Part shown: positions 55,121 through 64,000 of the stretch, one piece after another
Layout: each line of letters starts with the position of its first letter
Position numbering within the stretch: the first letter of the stretch is position 1
Translations under genes and position numbers: made by a program
Assembly (NCBI GenBank): GCA_016705365.1
Contig: JADIYI010000002.1
Coordinates: 655,636 to 719,635, forward strand
Direction of reading: 5' to 3'
DNA: 64,000 bases
From: Gammaproteobacteria bacterium
GTDB lineage: Bacteria; Pseudomonadota; Gammaproteobacteria; Pseudomonadales; UBA5518
Notes under the pieces: model-generated
What the model was told of the DNA's origin: nothing
Seen by the model: the letters and a program-made list of their open reading frames with translations, nothing else
Database searches by the model: none

Positions 55121-58100
55121 TCAACTTTCAATCTCCCCAGAGGTCAGCCCAAACACCGTCGCCGTCAGCCAGCCTCTAAACGAATCATTGTCCTGAAACT
55201 GTTTGAAGAGCTGCGCATCGTCTTTGAACATCGCCGTGATCACCCGCTTGAGCGCCTTGTCGTGCTCGATACGGGCAGTGCTTGGTGTGTTCTTCATCGC
55301 ATTTTGATACGCGGGGTCGGCGGCAACCTTGGGCGGAATGACTTCTACAATCCGCTTCTCCACTGCCTTTGAATCGAGAAACAGCCCGCCGAACTGGTCG
55401 TTGAACTGCTTCACGATGTTCGAAAGCCTGTCTAATTCCGGCTCCGGTTTGCGCCCGCCGCCGCCAGTCGGCGCGGGTTCGATCTCCGCGTCCGCATCCG
55501 GCAGCGCGATGGCGATCATCGCCTTCTTCTCGGCGCGGTAACTGTCCATGTCGATTGCATCCAGAATGCCTTTGGCCAGGTCTTCTTCCACCGGCGCAGG
55601 CAGTTTGCTGATGAGGAAGTTCAGGAAGATCGACAGCTTCTCCCATTCCTGTACGCCATAAGGCAGGATCGTCGCAAGAAAATCATAGGTGCGGGTGAAG
55701 GTCTTCGCCTTGCCCTTGAAATCCACCTGCTGGTCTTCGTCGAGGTCGTTTACATAGACCGCCACGCAGGCGTCGAGGATAGGGTCCAGCTTCTCCCGCG
55801 GCGCGCCGTCGAGAAACAGCGTCACCAGCGCGTCGATCTGCTCGGGCGTATAGACCTGATGCTGGTCGAGCGCTCCCTTGAGCGTGTGCAGCTTGTTCGG
55901 ATCGGTCTCGCTGCTGAGAATCGTGGTGCGGTAATAGTCGGCAAACGACTTCTCAATCGTCTCGGTGTCGTTCTGGAAATCAAGCACGAACACATCGTGC
56001 TTTTCGGGTGCGCCCGGTTCAGGCGCGACAGCGTCTGCACCGCTTTGATGCCGCTAAGCGCCTTGTCCACATACATCGTGTGCAACAACGGCTCGTCGTA
56101 GCCGGTCTGGAACTTGTCGGCGCAGATGAGGAACCGGTACGGGTCTTCCTGAATCCGGTCGGCGATGTCGTTGCCCGGAAAGCCATTCAGCTTGGCCTCG
56201 CTGACTTTCTCGCCGTTGTATTCCGGCTCGCCCGAGAAGGCGACAATGGCTTGATATGGGCTTTTCAGTTCGGCGAGGTAAGCACGAAAGGCGAAGAAAA
56301 TACTCTATCGCCCGCTGGATGCTGCCGGTCACCACCATCGCCCGCGCTTGCCCGCCAATCTTGCGCTGGCCGATCACCTGTTCGAGAAAGTGGTCCACCA
56401 TGATCTCCGCCTTGTCGCGGATCGCCTTGCTGTGGCTCTCCACATATACGCGCAGCTTCTTGCGTGCCTTCTTGATGTCGTATTCAGGATCGCCCGCCAC
56501 CGTCTTGGCGAGGCGGTAATAGCTCTCTACCGGCGTGTAGTGCTTAAGCACATCGAGGATGAAGCCCTCCTGAATCGCCTGCTTCATCGTGTAGCCGTGG
56601 AAGGGCCGGTGCTTCACCTGGCCAGCTACCTCATAAGGCACGCCGAAAATCTCCAGCGTCTTGCTCTTGGGCGTGGCGGTGAAGGCGAATAGCTGGCGTT
56701 GGGGCAGCTTGCGCGACTGGATGATGCGGTTGATCTTGTCCTCGGTGGTTTCCTCTTCCTGTTCTGCGCCACCTTCGGCCAAGGCCATGCTCATCGCCGC
56801 CGAGGTCCGCCCTCCCTGGCTGGAGTGCGCCTCATCGATGATGATGGCAAACTTGGCACCATGATGCCCCTCGCCGATGCTGTCGAGCACAAAGGGAAAG
56901 GTCTGCACGGTGGAGATAGCTGATCTTCTTGCCATCCTTGAGGAACTTCGCGAGTTGCTCGGTCTTCGAGCTGCCTGCGCCCTCCCTTCACTGCGCCGAT
57001 GATGCTGCCCACCTGGGCAAAGCCTTTGATGGTCTCGCGGATTTGCTGGTCGAGCAGGCGGCGGTCGGTGATGACGATGATCGAATCAAACACCTCTGCC
57101 CCGTCTTTGCGCAGGCCAATCAACTGATGCGCCAGCCAGGCGATGGAGTTTGACTTGCCGCTGCCCGCCGAGTGCTGAATCAGGTAACGCTTGCCCGCCC
57201 CGTGTTCGAGCACATCGGCCAGCGTCTGCCGCACCACCTCAAGCTGGTGGTAACGAGGGAAAATCTGCACCTGCTTTTTCTTGCCCGTCTTCGGGTTAAC
57301 TTCCTCAACGATCTGGGCGTAGTTCTCCAGAATCTCCGTCAACCGCGCCGGGGTGAGGATGCGCTTCCACAGGTAATCGGTCTTGAGTCCATCCAGGGTT
57401 GGGTGGGTTGCCCGCGCCATCATTCCAGCCCTGGTTGAAGGGCAGAAACCACGACTCCTTGGCCATGCCTTTCGTGCCTTTGAGGGCGGTGCACATCCGC
57501 ACTTCGCTGTCATCCACCGCAAAATGCACCACGCAACGGCCAAAGGCGAACAGCGTCTCGCGCGGATCGCGGTCGCGTTTGTATTGCTCCACCGCGTCGT
57601 CCACCGTCTGCTTGGTCAGGCTGTTTTTCAGCTCGAAGGTGATCACCGGCAGGCCGTTGATGAAGGCGCACAAATCCAGCGCCCGCTGAGTTTGCTCGCG
57701 GCTGTGCCAAAGCTGGCGGGTGATGCTGAACCGGTTGGTGGCATGGCGCGCCACCGCCTTGGCGTTGTCCGCCGACGGCGTGCCGTAGAACAGATCAAAA
57801 CTTAGCGCCCCGTGCTTGATGCCCTTGCGCAGCACATCGATGACGCCGCGCCGGGTGATCTCTCCTTGCAGACGGGCAAGAAACTTCTGCCGCGCTATGC
57901 CTTTGTGTCGCGGTAATCTCTGATGCCGAGCTTGGCGTATTCCTCGGGCTGGGTGGTGTGCAGAAAGGTGAAGAGCTGCGCGGTATCGACGGCAAACTCG
58001 CGATCATAAGTGGCCGACGTTCCGGCAATCCAGCCCGTGCCACCGGTGGCAGGTGCCGCCTCGGCCACGCCCAACGGCGCGCTGGGCAGACCGTCGACGC

Positions 58101-58158
58101 CGGTCATGTGGCGCATGATCAGCGTTTCGAGGCCTTTCTCGCTGGTGTCGGTTTTCAT
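55121..58158 (-). pseudogene. hsdR: Type I restriction endonuclease subunit HsdR (frameshifted)
   Basis: A complete set of HsdR segments of about 1,010 codons spread over at least five frames. These include MKTDTSEKGLETLIMRHMTG at the start, ELKNSLTKQTVDDAVEQYKR (nuclease region) and LIQHSAGSGKSNSIAWLAHQ (Walker A). IIIDEAHSSQGG is the DEAH box, and LFAFTATPKSKTLEIFG and ICADKFQTGYDEPLLHTMYV are helicase motifs. A C-terminal domain ends TVFGLTSGEIES. Breaks lie near 57900, 57420, 56920, 56290 and 56010. Without them it would be the ATP-dependent translocase and nuclease of the system. Confidence 0.88.
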
Positions 58159-58234
58159 GCGTCGGCGTCCTCGGTTTCGGGTGTCGTTCAGCGCCCCGTC
58201 GGTGAGGAGTTCGGCGGCGGCGGCGGTGGGCAGG

Positions 58235-59566
58235 TCAGGGCAGTTTGGCAGCCGCTTCGCGTACGTCCAACTTGCCCGTCACGAGGTCGGCGGTCAGGCG
58301 CGTCCGGTATTCCTGCATCAGCGCGATTTCTCGCTCGGTACGGGCGATGGCGGTGGTGAGGGGGACTGTTTCTTCCGCGACGCCATCGAGGATTGCTTGC
58401 TGTTCAATGGTTGGCGGCAGGACGATTGGATAGTTCCGCACAAAGTCCGTAGGAACTCGTTGCTGGCCAGCAGAACCAATCATATTGTTTGCCCCATTGG
58501 TGAGAAACATTCTGCTTGAGGTGACCAGTCGAAGAAAACCACCGAGTAGGTTTCCGACTGGGCCGAAGAACGTGGAATTCTGTTGAGCCAAAACCAAAGT
58601 CAGTCGGAAGCCTGTCCAAGAACGCACCCTTACCGTTCTCGAAGCACGGAGTTATTTTGGCAACGATCACGTCGCCTCTTCGAAAGTAAGTAAAACCAGT
58701 GGAGATGTCGCGGGCTGGCAAACGCTCAGATGCATCGATTGCACCATTTGTCCCGACTCGCTCCATCGGCAGAAACGTGACGAGCGTATTGCGGTGGATC
58801 GCGTCTGACGACTCCGACTTTGACGGATTCACCGCTGCTATCTGTCGCAACCTTCGCACCTCCCAATGCTTCGGGATGTCGCCGAGCCAGGGGATGCCGG
58901 AGGGTTTGAGGGGACGTCGGGGTGGAGGCCGCGGGTGACGGCGCGGTGGATGATGGCCTGCTTCTGCTCGTTCAGCAGCCCAATCAGCTTCCGCTTGGCG
59001 CGGATGAAGCCGTCGATCTTCCGGTTCGCGTGGTCCAGAAACCGCACGATGGCCGCTTGTTCGTCCAAAGGCGGCAGGAAGATGGGCAGGCGTTTAATTT
59101 CGCCGTGATCGAGATTCTGGCGGAGACCAGATCCGTAGCGATAGATTGCCTTCGTGAGATCGAAGACGTTTAGGACTTGGTAGCCGTAGTCAGGCGTGAT
59201 GGCTGTCTGGGCCTCAAGACAGAGATAGGCGGACGAAATGATTCCACGATTGCGCGACAAACCGATTCGCAGGCTGGTGTGGTCGTTCTGAAGGTCGGTT
59301 CCTCGGATGATGATGTTGCCCTCGTTGACGACTTGATACGTCTCGTAGGACTCTGGAACCAAACCGTGCTGCTTGTCGGTCGCCTTCACCTTGATGCGCC
59401 CATAGCTGAGCGAGAGAACGATTTTCTCCTTCATCCCACGGTTGGATTCCTTTCGCGGCGCGAACGCAGCATGTCCGGGCTTTAGATCCCAATGAGCAGG
59501 AACGCCGCCGAGCCATTCCTGCCCCGACTCCTTGTATTCCGCATACGGCTTGAGTCCCTCGATCAT
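58235..59566 (-). pseudogene. hsdS: Type I specificity subunit HsdS (frameshifted)
   Basis: Starts MIEGLKPYAEYKESGQEWLG at an ATG that overlaps the stop of the DUF262 gene. TRD1 is followed by the central repeat LPPLDEQAAIVRFLDHANRK with a coiled coil. TRD2 begins SGIPWLGDIPKHWEVRRLRQ, and the closing repeat is VLPPTIEQQAILDGVAEETV. Breaks near 58865 and 58620 separate the parts. The natural end may lie a few codons past 58235. Confidence 0.85.
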
Positions 59567-61402
59567 GCCGTGACTCCTTTCAGCAGGTCGGCGGGATTCC
59601 AGATGCGTTCGGCGATCTGGCGATAGAGCTGGCTGCGGGTTTCGAGGTCGGCTTTGTTGAACACGGGCATGGCCGCAAACGGCAAACCGCTTTGTTCTTT
59701 GAAGCGCAGGAAGCCGGGGTTGTGGTCGTAGCATTGCGCGTGCAGTGAGCGGGCGAGCAGGTTCTGCGTGTTGTAGTGCGGGAGCTTGTCGGCATAGGTC
59801 AGGTCGCCGTAACTGGCGTTGAAACTCTTGGGCAGAGCAGCAGGCCCCCGATGCGATTGCGGTGCTCGGCGAAGTCGGCGGGGTGGGCGAGCTCATCGGT
59901 GTGCCGCTCGGGATGGTCGGCCCAGATGTGCTCCACCTCGTAGCGGGTTTTGCCTTCGCTCACATAGTCGAGATAGCGCGAGGGCTGGCCGGACTGTGTT
60001 TCCATAATCGGTCAGGCGGGCGAGGATGCGGTGCAGCGGGTAGCGGTTCTGCTGGTGCATGCGCAGGCGGTCGTTGCTGGCGAAGGTCTCGTCCCTCTTT
60101 GCTCAGAAACTCATGCAGCTTGTGCGCCAGGGCATCGGGCGCGAGACCGCGAATATCGCGCATCACCACAAACATGGCGTATTGCATCGTCGAGTAGGCG
60201 ATGGTGCGGAAGTTCCACAGCCGCCAGGTGAGCAGGATGTCGAGATACTGCGCCACGAGGCCGATCTTGCGCGTGACCACCGGCTCGCTGTCGTCGGGTC
60301 GCAAGGGTGCGAGCAGCAACATGTATTGCAGGGTGAAGCCGTGCTGGGCGTTGTAGAGCACATGCTCCAGACCGGGTAGCGGCTTTTGCGCGGCTTCGAT
60401 CAGTCGCAGGTATTGGCGGCTGTAAAAGTCGAAGTCACAATCAATAAAACGATAGAAGTCGTCGCTTTGCTTGAGCCCTACGGTGTCGGCGGCATCGCGC
60501 AACCAGCGGTGAAACTCGGTGCCAATGCGGTCGAAGTCTTCTGGCTTGGCGCCCTTCTTGCGCTCGCGAATCTTGGTGGCGTGCTGGCTGCGTAGCCACG
60601 CCTTGAAGCAATCGGATTCGACTTCCTTGCCCGCGTCGTTGAGTTCGCGAATGCGGTCGCGCCAAAGGGTGTTGGCGGGGATGCGTTTGGCTTCGTCGAT
60701 ATTGGCGAGCAGGTAGCCCTTGAGCATGTCCGTTGGACTGAGTGAAAGCCCACGGTCGTTCATGGTCTCGAAGATGGTGTAGGCGTCGTCGTCGGAGTAG
60801 GCGGTGATTTCGACGAGGTGGACGTTCTCCAGTATCCAGTCAATGAAGTAAGGCAGCGCCTCGGCGCGGAGTTCTTCGGGAAGCAGGTCTCCAGATCGTG
60901 ATAGCGCTGCACGAGGTTCTGCACCGATTCGGGGCGGTCGGTGGCGTTGAAGGTCTCGCCGCCGTCGGTGTAGAGCGCCTCCATGGCAGGCGTGCGCTCA
61001 TCGACATGCAGATTGAAGGATTTCTGGTCGAACTTTCTCGGAAAAGATCAGCTCATCCACATTGACCTGCTTCGCGTGATCCTTTTGCAGATTGCGCAGC
61101 AGCACGAGCAGCAGTGTGAGGCTGGTGAGGCGCTGCTGGCCGTCCACGATGTAGCCGACACTGTCTTTCTTGCTGATGATGATGGAGCCGAGGAAGTAGT
61201 GCGGGTAGTCGGCGACTTTGCTGCGCGCGTGGGCTGGCTGGTATTCCTCCAGAAACTTGTTGCTGAGATCGTCCACCAGTTCGCGGATCTGCTTCTCGTG
61301 CCATTTGTACTCGCGCTGGTAGTAGTCAATCGAGTATTTCACGCCCTTGAGCAGCTCGCGGACGGTTTTGGCTTTGCCGAGGATTTCTCTCAGCTGGATT
61401 AC
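59563..61402 (-). pseudogene. DUF262/DUF1524 (GmrSD-like) protein inside the type I operon, frameshifted
   Basis: The N-terminal DUF262 domain is complete: QLREILGKAKTVRELLKGVK, then YYQREYKWHEKQIRELVDDL and YIVDGQQRLTSLTLLLVLL. The middle part is helical, with MNDRGLSLSPTDMLKGYLLA. The C-terminal DUF1524 nuclease-like domain has YEVEHIWADHPERHTDELAH and HRNRIGGLLL. Such GmrSD-like proteins cut modified DNA or act in phage defence. The expected ATG before QLREIL is missing and breaks occur near 61040, 60890, 60085 and 59830. Its end overlaps hsdS. Confidence 0.8.
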
Positions 61403-63711
61403 CGGCTCCCGTGATTTCGTGGAGCAACCCTCGGTCTCCTGCTCCAGGGCGAGGATGTCGGCGCTGATCTGGGCGAGCGTGCGGAGCTGGGGCGGCTGGT
61501 AGAAGTGGCGGGTGAAGCTGACTTCGTAGCCGATCTTGGTGTCGGCCTCGACGAGCCAGGCATCGGGCGTGTAGGGCAGGACTTCGCGGCGGATGAAGGC
61601 TTCGATGCCGCCCTCTTCCAGCAGCGGGATCTGCTCGTAGTCGCGTAGGTCGCTGTCGGGTTCGTATTCGACGACGCAGGTTTTGCCGTCGATCTTTGCC
61701 TCGAACAGGCCATGCAAGGGGCGGGCTTGGCCTTGCCGGGCTTGTGGATTTTCTTGATGACGCGGGCGCATCTTCTACGCGCCAACTGACGGCGTTGATG
61801 ATGAGCTTCAGGTCGGCGGCGCTGAGCTTGATGCCGAGCTTTTTAGCGCGGCATCGACGCGTTCGAGGAAGATGTTGTGGTCTTCGAACAAGGTGTCGCC
61901 GAGGTCTTCGCGCAGCTGGGTGGCGGTTTCGATAAGCTGGGCGTCGCGTTTCCAGGTGGCGTCGCTGAGCAGCTTCTTTTTCTTGCTCGGGCAATGGTCT
62001 TTCTCGGTGAATCCGCCTCGCCTTCTTCGTCATCTTCGTCGCTGTCGGCTTTGCCCCAGTCGTTGACGAGCTTCTCCAGCTGGTCGCGGACGCTGGCGGG
62101 ATCTTCAAAGAGCGCGTCGCCGAGTTGTCGTAAGAGCGCGGCGCGAATGCTTCGTCGCCGGAGGTGTAGCGCAGGGTCTCGATGCGCTGACGGGTGAGCT
62201 GACTATGCAGCCGCAGCGGGCGCTCGACCTTGACTTTCCAATACCCGAAGGCGGCATTGGGAAAGATTTTCGACTGGGGCGTTTCCCTGAAGGCAAGGAA
62301 GGTGTCGCAGATGCGCTGGATGTCATCGGCGGCGAGTTCGCAGTTCTTCTTGCCCATGTTCTTGCGCAGGGGCCGGAACCACGAGGTCGCGTCGATGAGC
62401 TGGACTTGGCCTTTGCGGTGCGCGGGCTTGCGGTTGGTCAACACCCAAATGTAGGTGGCGATGCCGGTGTTGTAGAACAGGTTCAGCGGCAAGGCGACGA
62501 TGGCTTCGAGCCAGTCGCTTTCGATGATCCAGCGGCGGATGTTGCTTTCGCCCTGCCCGGCGTCGCCCGTGAACAGCGACGAACCGTTGTGCACTCGACG
62601 ATGCGGCTTGCCGAGCGGCGTCTTGTCTTCGATCTTGCTCAGCATGTTGGCCAGAAAGAGCATCTGGCCGTCACTGGAGCGGGTCAACAGCGAATACTCG
62701 GCGTCGCCGGCATGTTCGATGACAAAGCGCGGGTCTTTGATGGTCTTTCTTGCCGCCCATGCGCTCCAGGTCGCTCTTCCAGCTTTTGCCGTAAGGCGGA
62801 TTGGCGAGCATGAAGTCGAACTCGTGGGAGCGGAAGGCGTCGTTGGCCAGCGTGCTGTGTTCCGGGCCGCCGACGATATTGTCGGCCGCGTCGCCATCGC
62901 CTTTGAGCAGAAGGTCGGCCTTGCAGATGGCGTAGGTCTCGGCGTTGATTTCTTGGCCGTAAAGGTGGTGGCGACCTGTTTGCCGTGCGCCTTGGCAATT
63001 TGCTGGAGGGTTTCCTCGGCCACGGTCAACATCCCGCCGGTGCCGCAGGCGCAGTCATAGAGCAGGTAGTTGCCGGATTCAATTTGTCGGCCACGGGCAA
63101 GAACATGAGGCTCGCCATGAGCTTGACGGCATCGCGCGGGGTCCAGTGTTCGCCAGCCTCTCGTTGTTGTCCTCATTGAATGTCCGGACCAAGCTCTTCG
63201 AACATCGTGCCCATCGAGTGGTTATCGAGACTGGGTAGTTCGCCGACGGCAAACGGACTGAGGTTGATGTCCTTGTCGAGAAACTTCTCGATGAGCATGC
63301 CGAGCGCGTCGGCTTTGGGAGAGGCGCTGGATCTGGTTGCGAAACTCGAAGTTGGTCAGGATGTCCTGCACATTGGGCGAAAAGCCATCGAGGTAAGCCT
63401 CGAAGTCATCCTTGAGTTTTCTGCTGGGTGAGCGGGCCTTCAGATCGCGCAGCAGAAAGGGTGACGTGTTGTAGAACGCCTGACCGGATGCAGAGCGCAG
63501 CGCGTCGTCTTGATTGGTGATCAGTTCCTGGTCGAGCGCGACCTTCATTTCAAGCACGGCCTGTTTGTTATTCCAGCACGGCGTCGAGGCGGCGCAGGAC
63601 GGTCATGGGCAAGATGACATCGCGGTATTTGCCGCGCACATAAACGTCGCGCACATCGTCGGCGATGTTCCAGATGAAGTTTGTCAGCCAGTTGAGTTGC
63701 GCTTGATCCAT
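61326..63711 (-). pseudogene. hsdM: Type I adenine methyltransferase HsdM (frameshifted)
   Basis: Starts MDQAQLNWLTNFIWNIADDV, the usual HsdM beginning. It contains NYLLYDCACGTGGMLTVAEE (SAM site) and FDFMLANPPYGKSWKSDLER (catalytic NPPY at about 62800). A C-terminal part YTPDAWLVEADTKIGYEVSF ends near GLLHEITGAG. Breaks occur near 63570, 63320, 63160, 62960, 62750, 61990, 61845 and 61430. The 3' boundary is uncertain and overlaps the DUF262 gene. Confidence 0.85.
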
Positions 63712-63801
63712 GGGTAGTTTTCCTGTTTCGGCGGATTAGCGCTGCGGGGCGACGCTTTTGCGCGCGGTCTTGACAGCCGGTTTTTCGGCAGTTCCTGAAC
63801 C

Positions 63802-63953
63802 TCAACTCCCACCCGCCCGACAATAGTCGCGAATCATCACCGCAATCATATTGGCAATGGAGCGGTGCTCATTCCCACCGAAGCCAACCGCACGGCTTCC
63901 TTGAGTTCGGGTTCGATACGAAATGTCAGCGTGGCGGTCTTGGCTGAGGCCAT
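63802..63953 (-). pseudogene. Ribbon-helix-helix small regulator (one frameshift)
   Basis: GGGGAAAAC precedes ATG at 63953. The product reads ASAKTATLTFRIEPELKEAV, a classic ribbon-helix-helix start, and after one shift EHRSIANMIAVMIRDYC. It is about 50 residues long, the first gene of the defence operon, and likely its autoregulator, or the antitoxin half of a lost pair. Confidence 0.65.
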
Positions 63954-63975
63954 GTTTTCCCCTCGGAACGGAGCA

Positions 63976-63999
63976 TGTACTGTGAAAGTGCTGTACTGT
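63976..63999. promoter_or_regulatory. Direct repeat TGTACTGT x2, probable operator
   Basis: TGTACTGT occurs at 63976-63983 and 63992-63999, 16 bp apart, directly before the ribbon-helix-helix gene. Tandem half-sites at about 1.5 helical turns are common for such regulators. More copies may lie beyond the window edge. Confidence 0.5.
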
Positions 64000-64000
64000 A

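Noticed and set aside
63976..63999. LexA box
   Set aside because: The sequence lacks the CTG-N10-CAG symmetry of LexA sites; the exact direct repeat is the stronger pattern.

Overview
The window is most likely from a high-GC gammaproteobacterium, or a close proteobacterial relative. The reasons are the OxyR-controlled rubrerythrin operon, HlyB/HlyD type I secretion, TonB receptor, Tat-exported molybdoenzyme, FNR-type box and IS91-family elements. It falls into a tidy left part (1-35.9 kb) and a rearranged right part (35.9-64 kb). I see no rRNA, tRNA or CRISPR array.

Left part. 1-5.7 kb holds the 5' end of an MscK-like channel gene and a peroxide-defence unit: rubrerythrin, a GlpC/HdrD-like Fe-S protein, a DUF3501 protein and OxyR. 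A near-consensus OxyR operator lies in front of it and a strong terminator follows the first gene. A lipase-like hydrolase and a DUF3565 protein come next. 5.7-18.4 kb is a minus-strand secretion locus: a 2,075-residue RTX protein with an N-terminal lipase-like domain, its HlyD and HlyB exporter, a polyglutamine/PQY-repeat rhodanese and two companion proteins. 18.5-20.5 kb encodes two paralogous four-helix diiron proteins and a zinc-ribbon protein. A perfect FNR/Anr-type box lies upstream and two copies of a 46-bp repeat lie beside the cluster.

21.0-35.9 kb is a catabolic cluster around a type II DMSO-reductase-family enzyme of the ethylbenzene / steroid-C25 dehydrogenase type. Its genes run gamma-beta-alpha, with the TorD-type chaperone 7 kb away. 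With it are a sulfotransferase, a DUF1214 protein, an acyl-CoA synthetase, an SDR, a TetR regulator, a zinc alcohol dehydrogenase, a luciferase-like flavoenzyme and a Cys-less thiolase-like protein paired with a truncated DUF35 protein. Inferred logic: oxygen-independent C-H hydroxylation of an isoprenoid, steroid or alkyl-aromatic substrate, oxidation, CoA activation and retro-aldol side-chain cleavage.

Right part. Three copies of one IS91-family element share an identical end and stop at different places on the other side. They sit among gene fragments: a Tat-protein stub, a UDP-glucuronate decarboxylase/aldo-keto reductase chimera, a truncated MaoC-phosphotransacetylase, three remnants of an XRE regulator and a decapitated integrase. 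An apparently coherent island (42.1-47.8 kb) carries a Tat-exported amine oxidase, cytochrome c, TonB receptor, a membrane protein with an in-frame amber codon and an AraC regulator. From 52.7 kb to the end is a minus-strand defence island: RHH protein, HsdM, DUF262/DUF1524 protein, HsdS, HsdR, Bro-N protein and a PLD-like protein. Nearly every gene after 50 kb has single-base frameshifts, and so does the third IS91 copy, so either decay or poor sequence quality is possible there.
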